Notes under the pieces: model-generated | The model's input: the letters and a program-made list of their open reading frames with translations, nothing else | What the model was told of the DNA's origin: nothing | Database searches by the model: none | Assembly (NCBI GenBank): GCA_964019695.1 | Contig: OZ026517.1 | Span: 55,731,672 to 55,795,671 of the forward strand | DNA: 64,000 nucleotides | Origin: Loripinus fragilis | Lineage: Eukaryota > Mollusca > Bivalvia > Lucinida > Lucinidae | Direction of reading: 5' to 3' | Made by a program: the position numbers and the translations under genes | Part shown: piece by piece, positions 11,191 to 22,230 of the stretch | Position numbering within the stretch: the stretch's first letter is position 1 | Layout of the letters: the number at the start of each line of letters is the position of its first letter

Positions 11191-12250
11191 TTATACCTCT
11201 ATTCCACACAGGCCCCGAATCCCACGAATTGACACAAACTGACAAATATTTGGAGTCGTGGCTGAATCGTACGCAGTTCGTGATGGTCTGAACTGATTCG
11301 CATAGTCCGTAGTGAGTTCTTGCAATTCGTAGGTCTATCGGGAATTCGGCTCAAAAGTTTTGAACTGTTCAAAACTTTGGCCACGAATTCCCCGATTTGA
11401 AAAATCGTGCGTGATTCGTACCAAATTCCTAAGGCATTCTTGGATATCGTAACTGAATCGTAATCGATTCGGGGGCGTTTTTGCATTGTTTTGGGCATTC
11501 GTAGCTACTCTTAGCTCATTCGTGGGGAATCGGGAGATTAAGCCAAGCCATAAAACCAAGGTAGAGACAGCAGAAGGATTTTCCCTAAGGTTAATTACCC
11601 CGTCTCGCGCATTTGAGCAGTCCTAGAAGTTGAAACAGATTTGGCAGATTCTGGAGCATAATCAGGATCAGTAAGTAGCTCCTGGCTGGCGATTTTGCCA
11701 ATGGCGAACTGCCATATTTTTCCAAGTCAAAGAGTCTGGGTCAGGGCCTCTCGACTTTAACGTAGTTTTTTTCTAGCTATATAAGAAGCCGTTTTCAACA
11801 CTCAAGTTGCAGGATCAATTCTACTTCTGCTTTACGAGGAACATTCATTTTGGAACTGATGCCCCGAAGCATGTACGGGCCTTTTTTATAGCTATCGTTA
11901 GAGAAAATCTCGCGAATCGTGTCGCACTGTCGCGGATTTCTGTTAATTCGTGCCCAATTCGTGCTGCATTCCGCATATTCTTAACTGATTCGTAATTGAT
12001 TCCTTAACTTTCGTGCAGCATGTTCTAATGTTATTTTCTAATCGTAAAGAATTCTTGCGCGATTCCAGCCGAATTGAGCCGATTCCCCCGAATATTCGCA
12101 ACAACATCGTTTCTGACTCGGGAATGACTCGTAGCTCATCACGATTGGAGAAGAAAAAATAATGAAACCTCACGAATCCCCCGAATAAGAAAAAAAATTA
12201 ATTCGTGACAATTCGGGCGATTCGTGGCCTGTGTGGAATAGGGGTATTAA
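11191..12250 (+). mobile_element. ATTCG-rich MITE, copy 1 (about 1.05 kb)
   Basis: The ends read TACCTCTATTCCACACAGGC at the left and, reverse-complemented, TACCCCTATTCCACACAGGC at the right, each flanked by TTA. Both end regions (about 11200-11540 and 11900-12240) are packed with ATTCG/CGAAT motifs, about twenty in all, mostly ATTCGTGG-like. The centre (about 11541-11880) lacks them and holds a TATATAAG box at about 11778. No protein is encoded. The 3-bp TTA duplication would fit PIF/Harbinger, but the ends are not typical. Subterminal iterated motifs suggest transposase-binding sites (inference). Confidence 0.75.
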
Positions 12251-12830
12251 CTGTCTCTTGTCAATCAGACCTGAAGAAACTGGTACTTTGGTGTAAGTTT
12301 CTGTCTAAAACCAGCGACTTTGGTCGTGTAAAAAATGTCAGTACAATGTATTTGAGAGCCACCGAATATCATTTTTTAAAGATATTTCTTGTTTCAATTG
12401 ACGTAGACTTTTTAATATCCTGGAAAATCATAACACCGCATCCTTTCTTTTTTATTTTTTGCCTGCCAATAGGAAACGGTAGGGTTTTACTTTTCCCAGG
12501 TGTTTTGTCGTAAAATGTAAATAAAATCTTCGGTTTAGTGCACCACGTAGGTCACGTTTATACTAGGAGTCAAATTAATGCGTATGAAGCTGGAATAGGT
12601 TGTATACCATATTGACGCACACCATAGCGTTCATACTCGGAACCAGATTAACGGAAGTTTGGAAGTTTATTGTTAAACACCAGCTGTTTCAAATCATATA
12701 ACACATATGAAAAGTAAAGTGACAGCAAGCTGATGCCATATCAATATTCAATAGATATGACTTGGTCAAAAAACACATTCACATTAGCGAGCTATAGTCC
12801 TGTATCGAAAATAATTTACTTGGAGAGACT
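12251..12830. other. No recognised gene; possible decayed element near 12545-12660
   Basis: CGTTTATACTAGG...GCGTTCATACTCGG pieces around 12555-12640 resemble the ends of the neighbouring GCACC element, but the match is weak. Confidence 0.3.
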
Positions 12831-12834
12831 AAAG

Positions 12835-12950
12835 CCTCGTTTATATGCACAATTTGCACCCTGGTGCAAATTTACTCCCGGATGCAAAATTGCACCCGAG
12901 AGTAAATTTGCACCCCCTTATGAAGCGTTCATATGTCAATAAATTGTGTT
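12835..12950. repeat. Element with iterated GCACC palindromes, copy 1
   Basis: Left edge CGTTTATATGCACAATTTGC and right edge GAAGCGTTCATATG flank repeated, partly palindromic TTTGCACC/GGTGCAAA and ACTCCCGG/CCCGAGAGT motifs. It is related to 19073-19315 and is shorter. Confidence 0.5.
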
Positions 12951-13115
12951 CATATGTTATTGGGATTTGCTAAAAAAAATTATCACAAATGTTTCAGTTT
13001 TACTTTATAGAGAAATTCTATGTGTTAAGTTCAAGATACCGTCATGTGAGAAAAATGCAACTTCATTTGGTTTTATTTGCTTTATTCATTTATACAATAT
13101 TTAAAGAGGATAATA

Positions 13116-13376
13116 CACCAGTCATTTGTATCCACGACCCCCGCCTACGGGGATAGCCGTGGAATAGCCGGGGTAAGGTGCTGGACAATTACTTTTTGAT
13201 TGTCCCCGCAGTGCCGGGGGAAGTGTGGGGGTCATAACATTGGGACACTTACCCTGCTGGGATTTTCTGTTGTGTAGGGTTGTTACAATCAGCTTATACT
13301 AGGGCTCTGGAAAATGAAAATCATTATCCCTGCCCACCCCCGTAGGTGGGGGAGCAGTGGATACAAATGACTGGTG
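13116..13376. mobile_element. MITE with perfect 20-bp inverted ends
   Basis: CACCAGTCATTTGTATCCAC at 13116-13135 is the exact reverse complement of 13357-13376. The 261-bp interior is GC-rich and has no coding frame. I could not fix the target duplication. Confidence 0.8.
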
Positions 13377-13908
13377 CATAAATGGCACTTATAGAAGCTG
13401 TTGCAACATTACTAAGTAAATATCTGACTCTCTGGCCAAGAGTGGTGTACGAACGTAGTGCTTGAGACTTATACATGTACTGATGACCCATGACTTCCGA
13501 ATGTCACGGGCTCTGCGACAAACTGCGCGCAAAGCTGCAACGGAGTGCGCGTGTGCGTTAAGTTTCAATTAAACTGCAGGTGGCAGTTTGACTTAGGATT
13601 GCGCAGAGCTGGACAATTGAGAACCTCTTCGTAATAGCAATAAAAAGTCTTGTCAAAGTGTGAAACGGGTTTGGTCTTCATTTGTTGGCGAACTCTTCTA
13701 AATCTCTGTTAAGTTTCCGAAGAGAAATGACTTTACCGAGGTTATCATTGGCTACAAGAGGTTTTGATTCCCAAATTGTGGGGGTAAGATAGAGGGTAGA
13801 CATATTTCAATTATTGCTCTGTCTGAATATTACGTTGATTACATGAATCGTAAAGGGTGGTACTCCGTTATTATGCAGGGGGAACCTTTTCACCGATGTG
13901 ATGTGTAC
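13377..13908. other. No recognised feature
   Basis: No gene or paired repeat seen. Confidence 0.35.
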
Positions 13909-13909
13909 A

Positions 13910-14163
13910 TCGGATAGCCTGGACCCGTGCATGGCGCCAGGGTGCTGGCAAACTCTAATTTCTATTGCTAGGGTTATAGTGGAGCGGGAAGTGTCCAATT
14001 TTCACAACGATTGTGCACTTCCGGATACAAGTATAACACTTTCAGCATATGTTCTTCAAACCTTCCTGATTATGAAATCGATTCTAGCCAACGCGATTTT
14101 TTCCATTTTCAAGATGGCTACCTTAATTTTCAAGATGGCTGCCAAATTGATTATTATTTAACC
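13910..14163 (+). repeat. Left long inverted flank of the nuclease element
   Basis: Contains ATAGTGGAGCGGGAAGTG and CACTTCCGGATACAAG, which together can pair (GGAAGTG with CACTTCC), then TTCTAGCCAA and two CAAGATGGC boxes. It matches the reverse complement of 18640-18920. Confidence 0.7.
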
Positions 14164-14724
14164 TATAAAAGCTAACATCTAACTATAAATTTGAAAAATT
14201 AGTGTTTTTTAGCACTACCAAGGCACATTTGTTTAAAACACTGCTGTGAGACTCAGCATGGGGTCCAATGGAAGCTGTAAAACTGCTCTTATGAAATCAT
14301 AATACCTTGAATATCTCTCATTAAAAATCTTTAAAAAAAAAACATCGGAACAATTTCAACCAATATTTCACATAAGCAGTACAGTATCCCAAATGCTGTG
14401 CGAATCACCCCATCAATTTCAAACAGACGCACCTGAATTGACAGGTTGTGCCAGCACAGGATAGCCGAGCCAAAGAAAACGGGGTCATGGTTTTCTGAAT
14501 GGTGTACAGATCACACGGGAGTTAGTTCCATTGGATGAACGCTGGGACTAGGCGTAGAAATTATCATATCAAAATTTTGAACCTAGTTGAATCCCATACA
14601 CTAAAGTGCAAATAAATTTTTTGTCAAATTTAATCAGGTGGAAAAAGGTTAGTCCCTCAGCCTGTTTGAATGTTAACAGAAAAAATGGACAGAAATAACA
14701 GATTATCTTACATAATCAATCATA
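14164..14724 (+). other. Leader between left flank and gene
   Basis: Non-coding 560 bp with AT-rich stretches, presumably the 5' untranslated and promoter part of the element. No specific promoter motif was assigned. Confidence 0.3.
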
Positions 14725-17700
14725 ATGTCTGTAGACATACTATTGTCTAAATCATCTGCCACAGGCTGGCAGACAGACTGGAATAAATGTTGCTTGTGTC
14801 AGGAAGACAAAAATGAGAACTTAATTCCATCATTAAAGTCCTACAAACGAGAGGAAGCTGGTTATAAAAACATAGCAACTAATCTTCCATTGTTTCATGA
14901 GATTAATGCTCTAACAATACCAATGGACATAAAACGATTAGATGATGGGTCTGGTATAGAAAACACGTTGAGGCTAAACAATGCTAAATATCATAACACA
15001 TGCAGACTTATGTTTAACAACAGTAAGCTGGAAAGTGCTCGGAAGCGACGTGGATCTCCAAGAAGTGATGAGCCTGAAGCAGGTCCAAGTAAGTTTATAC
15101 ACGTCGTTCTGTTGATACAGTACCAGACATAAAGATCATTTGTTTCTTCTGTGAAAAAGATGTCATTGGGTCAGACAGAAACGCCATGACAAAAAATTAT
15201 ATGAAAGACTTAATGATTGTACTGAGTTATTAGAAGATAATAAATTAATCGCCAAATCGAGTGCTGGTGACCTTGTTGCTCAAGAAGCAAACTATCACCT
15301 TAACTGCCTTACTACAGTTTACAATAAAGAGCGTGCTTTCTTCAGACAACAAAGAGAGTACGAACAAGATGAACAGGAATGACATGCATACAGTCGAGTA
15401 TTTGCAGAACTTGTTACATATATCATAGAATCTCAGAGAAGCCATCAAGGTGAGAACCTCTTTAAGCTGGCAGACCTGAATGATTTGATGACAAAGAGGC
15501 TTACTCAGCTAGGCTCAGCAACATCTAAACTACATGCTACACGGTTTAAAGAAGAGCTTCTTGATCGTTTACCAGAATAACAAGCACATAAAAAAGGCGG
15601 GGTTGTTTTTTCTAATTTTCAAAGCTGATGTTGGACTAGCACTGTTAAAAGCTAGTGAGATTACAGGCGCATTCCACGTTTCAAAGGCTGCAGATATAAT
15701 AAGAAGTGATATTCTGGAAAGGAGCATGAAGTTTGAAGGTTCATTTGAGGAGAACTGCATGGAAACATCTGTGCCACAATCACTAATTGGGCTTGTCAGT
15801 ATGATAGAACATAGCCCGGACATAGAAACCCAAATTGAAACAGAGGCAAACAAATCCGACCTTGCAATTTCACAAGTTTTACAATACAATTGTCATCAGA
15901 GTCCAAAGAAAAGGAATACTATGTTGCAAAAACACTCTTAAAGTCGTTAACGTTGGTTTGCTGTTGTTTGCAAAAACAAGGAAGCGTCAATTAATTGACA
16001 TAATACATCATTATGGTATTTGCGTATCATACGATAGAGTTCTTGAAATTTCTTTACAGATATGCGAAGCCCTTGTAGAAGGTTACCCAGAGGAAGGGTT
16101 AGTTTGTCCATCTGTTCTTCGAAAGGGACTGTTGACTACAGCGGCTATAGACAATATTGATCACAATCCGTCTTCAACAACAGCAAAGGCATCTTTTCAT
16201 GGCACAAGCATTTCATTATTTCAACACCCAAGCAATAATAACTTTGGAGAGCAACATGAAATGCTCCATATAGCGGAAAGACAAAGCACAAAGAAAGTAC
16301 CACCTTTGCCTGAGTCATACACAAACGTAAGACCAGCTTATTTTACAGCTAGTTTACCACTTCCTCCAAAATGCCAGAACTTGCTGCCATTGAAACCAGA
16401 CACTCTACACCGAGGATTAAACATTGAATTTCAATGACTTAATCATGTCAGTATTACTGAAACAGTGGAGGGTGAGACACCAATTACATGGTCCACATAC
16501 CATACATCAAAAATCGATAGCTGATGCCTATATTATCGATGGCGCTGCTTGATAAATGAGAAGTCACCAAGAACTGCACAGTCGGTAACGTGTCTGGCTA
16601 CAGATGCGTGTCTGACTGCAGATCCTGGGATCGCGAGTTCGATCCTGGTCCGGTCCCATTCTTTCGAGGAGATTGATCATGAAATGATTTCTACGATCAT
16701 TCTCCTCCCTTCCGCTGATTCTTTCAAGAAGGGTTGTTGTCAGTTACAAGCGGAAGTATGTGCACGAATTATTGGTTAACCGCTTGTTCAAGCCTGCCCA
16801 GGAAAAAGTGTGGTTAGGTGAACTGACCGTCCCGCAATGACCATGGCTGTTGTCTTGGGACGTAAAGCAACAAAACCAACCAAGAACTGCACGAACTTTC
16901 GATGATTATGCAAAATATGTAATTATACCTACACTCCGTTCTTACTCTAGACACTACTACAGAACTGACATAGGTTTTGATATATATAAACCTGATAGCC
17001 TTTAGGCGATGACAAGAAGTTAAAGGGGAACAGAAATCCGGCGTAAAGTGTTTGGTTCTAGTCGCCTGCCTGGCAGTTGGAATAACTTTTTACGTCTAGA
17101 CGACAACAAAACAGAGTTTTTTGAGTTTCTTGCAACTCATATAGAGATGGCTGAAGCAGCAAATAGAATTGTTGCTACAAAAGGAGAAAATCTTGTAAGC
17201 AATATGGCTATCAATATGGAAGTGTTGTCACCTTGTACACACAAAGAAGCTGACACGAGGCTTTTCATACATGCTAAAGATGCCGCCAGTGAGGGGTGTA
17301 AAAATGTCATAATAAAGAGCACTGACACAGATGTAGTTGTTATTGACTTTTTCAATGACTTGAATGTAGAGAGCCTTTGGATTGGGTCCCAATACATGAG
17401 ATAAGCTTGTCCTTAGGACCAAGGGCAAAAGCTCTCACATTTTTTCACTCATTCACTAGCTGTGACACAGTGTCTGCCTTCCGTGATAAAGGCAAGAAAT
17501 CTGCATGGCAAGCTTGGAATGTATTTGAAGAAGCAACAGAGGTGTTCCGAAAACTTGGCAATTTACCAGAAACTGTATCAGATGATGATAAACAAATTCT
17601 TGAGCAATTTGTTGTCATTTTATATGATCAATCCAGTGCAGTAAAAAGGGTTAATGAGGCAAGATTAGACTTATTCGCACACAGACAAAAGTCATATGAA

Positions 17701-18003
17701 ATAAATGATACCACCTACTGAGTCAGCACTGATAGAACATACAAAAGAGCAGTGTACCAAGCAGGTCATGTGTGGGACCAGTCCCTTATTTTTGAGCCAG
17801 CATTTCCAAGCCCAAAACAATGGGGCTGGAAAGAAGATGACCACAACTGGCAACCACAATGGACATCTTTACCTACAGTTGCTGCTTGTTGTCAAGAGCT
17901 TGCAAAATGTGGTTGTAAGAAACAGAGCTGCTCAAGAAACTGTAAATGCTTTAAGTCTGGCCTAGCATGTACTGCACTCTGCAGTTGTACATGTCAAATC
18001 TAA
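14725..18003 (+). pseudogene. Repetitive invertebrate FEN1/XPG-like nuclease plus CXC-domain protein, broken
   Basis: The start is the ATG at 14725. Segment 1 (14725-15090) has CCLCQEDKNENL and KYHNTCRLMFNN, paired cysteine/histidine zinc-ligand clusters. A second cluster (CFFCEKD, then NYHLNC) follows in shifted frames to about 15580. Then come KADVGLALLKASE (about 15625-15890) and AKTRKRQLIDIIHHYG to DNIDHNPSSTTA (about 15960-16437), the most characteristic family motif. After SRRL-type loss at about 16515, IIDGAAL joins a SINE-split FDDYAKYV. The nuclease-like part shows HKEADTRLFIHA, DTDVVVI (17048-17390) and SCDTVSAF (17377-17705), resembling the acidic motifs and GCD loop of FEN1/XPG enzymes. 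The C-terminus (17752-18003) is a CXC cluster: CGCKKQSCSRNCKCFKSG. At least five frameshifts, stops near 15380 and 15578, a probable deletion of roughly 150-180 residues at 16510 and one SINE insertion make it dead. Family boundaries are recalled, not searched. Confidence 0.8.
16580..16878 (+). mobile_element. SINE inserted in the nuclease pseudogene
   Basis: A perfect 14-bp duplication ACCAAGAACTGCAC at 16566-16579 and 16879-16892 brackets a 299-bp SINE with B box GAGTTCGATCC and the end TTGGGACGTAAAGCAAC. Removing one duplication and the SINE brings two halves of a conserved segment (SPRTA and FDDYAKYV) back into register. The perfect duplication says the insertion is younger than most decay of the gene. 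Confidence 0.9.
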
Positions 18004-18639
18004 TAGCTTGACGGTGATAACTCTAACATGCAAAAAAAAATAAAAAAAAATAATTAAATAATGAATAAAAAAACACACAAAAATGAGAAAAAATTCTTGT
18101 GATAGTATCCTACAAGTTTGTGAAATTGCCGTGTGACCACATAAGAGGATTTCCGATTTCACATTACCATATCACCCATAATTTTACATTTTAGGTGAGC
18201 AATCCAACAGGCAAAATTACATTTAGATTGTTGACCTAAGATAAGAAGAAACTTTGCCATTATTTCTTTTTGTTCTGACCTCTTTTTATTTAACTCTGTG
18301 GTGAAGTAGCCACTTTATTGGACGTTGTATTTCCCTTTAACCTCGTAGGTTACCCCCTTTTTTTTATTATACTATGATCCAAACTGTCTTAAATATGTGA
18401 GAGATAATGAGTATTTGACATAGATTATCCAATATGAGTTAATTTTATACCACTTTGTAACTATTTTGTTAGGTTTACAGACGAATTAGCCAATTTTCCA
18501 TTATTTTCCCCAATTTTCCCCCATTTTTCTCCTTAATCTGAAAAGGGGGCAAAATATTTAAGAAAAAGTGTTACAATTTATGTTTCACACAAGATAGGAC
18601 ATACTTTTGTTAAAAAGAACCATCCCTGTGAGTCAAATG
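18004..18639 (+). other. 3' region of the nuclease element
   Basis: AT-rich, with A-rich stretches at 18035-18085. It lies between the end of the gene and the right inverted flank; no other gene. Confidence 0.3.
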
Positions 18640-18920
18640 TATAAGCTTTTGGACATTATAATATATTTTGGCGGCCATTTTGAAATCAGGGCCGCCATTT
18701 TGAAAATATGGCGACTTTTGATTGGCTAGAAAACATTTTGCGAACAACTCATACCGATAAGTAGTTCTGCAAAGTTTGATGCTTGTATCCGGAAGTGCAC
18801 GATTCTTGTCACTTCCCGCTCCACTATTAGGAAGAGATATTGTTCGGAAATAGAATCGTGCAAATCGAAGCCTATGGACCAGAAATTCAAGTTGTTCTGC
18901 GTGGCAACCCGGCATAGCCG
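18640..18920 (-). repeat. Right long inverted flank of the nuclease element
   Basis: Read on the minus strand it repeats the landmarks of 13910-14163: AATAGTGGAGCGGGAAGTG, GTGCACTTCCGGATACAAG, TTCTAGCCAA, AAAATGGCGGCC and AAAATGGCCGCC. It is about 27 bp longer than the left arm before the GGAGCGGG block. Confidence 0.7.
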
Positions 18921-19072
18921 ATGAAGTAGTGACTACAGAAAGAAGCCATGACCTTAAGTTAGATAAAGGGACTATTTATATAGTTTATTTTCATACACAT
19001 GTACATGTTCATATATAAGAAAATATGGGTAGTTTATCCAAATCTAAGATCAAATTGTACATATTTGATAAC

Positions 19073-19315
19073 AAGTTGCGTTCATGTGAGCAATTTGCAC
19101 CTAGGGGCAAATGTGCACCCGGGTGCTAATTTGCTCCACCGTATTTGCACCACCTACAAAGGTGGAGCAAATTCGCACCCGGGTGCAAATTAGCACCCGG
19201 GTGCATTTTCATAAAACACCGTTTACATGACCAAAATAAACTCCAGGAGCAAATGTACATCCCGGGTGTATATTTGCACCGGGGTGTATATTGTGCATAT
19301 GAACGAAGCTTAAGT
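19073..19315. mobile_element. MITE with iterated GCACCCGGGTGC palindromes, copy 2
   Basis: Outer arms GCGTTCATGTGAGCAATTTG and, reverse-complemented, CGTTCATATGCACAATATAC pair. Inside, GCACCCGGGTGC recurs at least three times (near 19116, 19176 and 19194) with AAATTAGC/GCTAATTT spacers, and a GGAGCAAAT...ATTTGCTCC pair. Densely self-complementary and non-coding. Confidence 0.65.
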
Positions 19316-19471
19316 CTCGATTATGAACATTTTTCGAAACATTTTATTTTCTTTTTAAATCATTTGTAAAAGCAGAATTAAGTTAAGTTTTCAAAATTAA
19401 TCTGTTCACTATAGCTGAAAACTGCATGGAAAAGTGAATTATCTTATAAAATCAGGTGTTTTTCTCTTGTT

Positions 19472-20655
19472 ATACCCGCTTTTTTCTTTAGAAAAAAAGG
19501 GTATATTAATTTCGTGTCAAAGTCGGTCCGTCGTCCGTCCGTCCGTCCGTCCGTCCGTCCGTCCGTCCGTCCGTCCGTCTGTCCGTCTGTCCGTCCGTCC
19601 GTGCGTACGTCCGTCCGTCACGTTTCTTGTAAATGTATCTCCTCTTAAACCGTTAGAGGTAGCAACTTCAAACTTTGTAGGTGAATAGGTCACATGATGT
19701 AGAGGGAACTGGGCGACATTTCGTGTGACCTTGACCCCAAGGTCAAGGTCAAATATTGTATTTTCTTGTAATTGAATCTCCTCCTTAACGGTTAGACGTA
19801 GCAACTTCAAACTTTGTAGCTGAATAGGTCACATGATGTAGAGGGTACTGAGCAACATTTTGTGTGACCTTGACCCCAAGGTCAAGGTCAAAGGTCAAAT
19901 ATTGAATTTTCTTGTAAATGCATCTCCTCCTAAACCTTTTGACGTAGCAACTTCAAACTTTGTAGCTTAAAAGGTCACATGATGTTAAGGCTACTGGGCA
20001 ACATTTTGTGTGACCTTGACCCCAAGGTCAAGGTCAAAGATCAAATAATGTATTTTCTTGTAAATGTATCTCCTCCTAAACGGTTAGACCTAGCAACTTC
20101 AAACTTTGTAGCTGGATAGGTCACATGATGTAGAGGGTTCTGGGCAACATTTTGTGTGACCTTGACCCCAAGGTCAAGGGCAAAGGTCAAATATTGAATT
20201 TTCTTGTAAATGCTTCTCCTCCTAAAGCTTTTGACGTAGTAACTTCAAACTCTGTAGGTGCATAGGTCACATGATGTAGAGGGCACTGGGCAACATTTAG
20301 TGTGACCTTGACCTATAGGTCAAGGTCAAATAATGTACTTTCTTGTAAATGCATCTTCTCCAAAACTGTTGGACGTAGCAACTTCAAACTTTGCAGGTGC
20401 AAAGGTCATATGATTTGGAGGGCACTAGACAACATTTGGTGTGACCTTGACCCATAGGTCAAGGTCATATAGTGTATTTTTTGTAAATGCTTCTTCTCCT
20501 TAACCATTGGACATAGCAACTTCAAACTTTACAGGTGCATAGGTCATATTATGTTGAAGGTACTGAGCAGCATTTTGTGTGACCTTGACCCCAAGGTAAA
20601 GGCTATAGGTCAAAAAGCGGGTATTTGCGATGGTGTACCATCGACTTCTGCTCTA
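19472..20655 (+). mobile_element. Hairpin-headed element with seven 142-bp repeats carrying AGGTCA sites
   Basis: Perfect 13-bp inverted ends: ATACCCGCTTTTT at 19472 and AAAAAGCGGGTAT at 20612-20624. The left end also folds on itself (ATACCC...GGGTAT). A CCGT microsatellite occupies about 19527-19620. Seven units, each with ACTTCAAACTTTGTAG and GTGACCTTGACC, follow at about 142-bp spacing (GTGACCTTGACC near 19726, 19863, 20010, 20156, 20304, 20442 and 20578). A GATGGTGTACCATC hairpin and CGACTTCTGCTCTAG close the 3' end. It shares its architecture, but little sequence, with 1226-2780. Non-coding; probably a nonautonomous Helentron/pearl-type element (inference). Confidence 0.8.
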
Positions 20656-22230
20656 GTTGGTAATTATTTGCGTCCCTCCAATAATTATAGACAGTCAAGT
20701 TTTAACATAAATGTTTTGATGCTGTTAATTTGTAAAATTTTACGAAATGGTAAAATGTATACCTGAATTTTAGTTTTTTTACAGTGTTCTTGAAAAATAA
20801 AAACATTATTTCAAAAATTAAAAGATCAAAAGTTACAGACTATGCAGCTTTAGTCTGTACATTCTACAGTGAACGCGACCTGGTGTGCATCATCATGATG
20901 AATTGTGTACCAGCATAATGGACATCAATATTGTCCAATGTTGCGACCTATCTAAAATCTTCCCATGTAAACTGACCAGTGTTGAAGCCCCCGCTATCAC
21001 CGACCCATATGATTGGTTGTTACACGATACAACTGCATTACACACAGTTTAGCATTACACACTGTTGAGCAGCCCAGAGCGAGTCCAAGACAGCGAGCGC
21101 CCGATGTGTCCCCGATTGTCTTGTACCCGATTCCCAGCCGAGAACATTGTCCATAAAGCACGGTGTCAGTAAACCAGCACGGGAACGGTGAACTCTCGCT
21201 TTTTTTTAGCTCATCTATGAATGACATCTCGAGATTGTCTAAATGAAAGAAACAATAGTGCAATCGAAAATTCCACAATGTCAAAAAAAAACATTGAAAG
21301 GGTAAGCAACATGGACATCATCCAGAGTGTGCATTAGATATGAGCCGAGACATGAACTTTACTAGAGTTTCACTTATAAGCCATCAGCCTGCGCATCTGC
21401 TGGGCGCAGGCTGATCCGATTCTTCGCTGTTCACACATGTGAAATACTAGGAAATATCGTTTCTCAGCTCATATCTTTTAGATCAGTGGAGATCGATCAA
21501 GTTCGATAAACTAAATATGTTCGACGGACAATACACGCTCATTACTCAATATCTCTTATGTAAATTTTTGAAAAAGTCAAGTCTGCTTTTACCCCACCTG
21601 CTTTTAGAACCTTTAATTGAAGCTGTTCACCCTGTACGACTTGGTGAACCGTATGATCTCTACCTTGTTGGAAATCCGTACGATTTTACCTCTCTTGTGA
21701 CTATTAAATGATCCAGCTAGCACACGAGATCATAGTTTGGTATACATCGCAAATGCGCAAATGTCTCGCTGACCTATCAGGCTAAGCTAGAGGACTAAAT
21801 TTTGGTCTGAAACTTTATCTACATCCATACTTTGAGTATGCAAGCAACAATGGCTCTGGCGATTCTGCACATATGAGCAGACTTGTCTGAGCCGTTCCGA
21901 TTTTGGTCACTGGTCCGAATATATTCACGGACAAATCAGGGAATTATGAATATGCGAAGATTGCTGACTTAAAACACAAGCCGAATGGTTTTCGGGGTTG
22001 GTTCCGGAGTTGGTTCGTTACGTCCCAGTCAGCAGCTAAGGTCATGTCCGGACGGTCAGATTACCTACATGTAGCTACATTTTCCCTGGGCATGCTTGAC
22101 TAAGCAGTTAACCAGTACTTAGTGCACATGCTTTCGCTTGTAACTGACAACAAGCAGAGGTCCTTTGTCATATTCAAGTGCATAGAAACTAAAAGTAACT
22201 TCTTTTTTTTTTAATTTTAACCAGGTACAT
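20656..22230. other. No gene; one 10-bp-arm hairpin at 21385-21413
   Basis: CAGCCTGCGC (21385-21394) pairs perfectly with GCGCAGGCTG (21404-21413). It belongs to a GC-rich palindromic type also seen near 23.2 and 44.5 kb. No coding sequence recognised. Confidence 0.5.

Larger units (their letters stand above)
13910..18920 (+). mobile_element. DNA-transposon-like element carrying the nuclease/CXC gene (possible Academ type)
   Basis: The broken gene at 14725-18003 lies between two inverted relatives, 13910-14163 (plus) and about 18640-18920 (minus), so the whole has the layout of a 5-kb transposon with long terminal inverted repeats. Shared landmarks, in order from the outside, are CATCGG, AATTTCT, ATAGTGGAGCGGGAAGTG, GTGCACTTCCGGATACAAG, TTCTAGCCAA, then two AAAATGGC/CAAGATGGC-type boxes. 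The gene is about 560-630 bp from each flank. I could not define the outermost bases or a target duplication. The alternative is that two independent insertions of one short repeat happen to flank the gene in opposite orientation. Academ elements are known to encode an XPG-like nuclease and a cysteine-rich domain, which is why I suggest that class; it is not proven. Confidence 0.55.

Noticed and set aside
15087..15120. Intron in the nuclease gene (GTAAGT near 15088)
   Set aside because: A donor-like GTAAGT is present, but the nearest acceptor gives about 33 bp and protein homology continues through the region in another frame, so a frameshift explains it better.
19434..19688. 84-residue frame rich in VRPS repeats
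   Set aside because: It is the CCGT microsatellite read as protein; the opposite-strand frame of TDGR repeats has the same cause.
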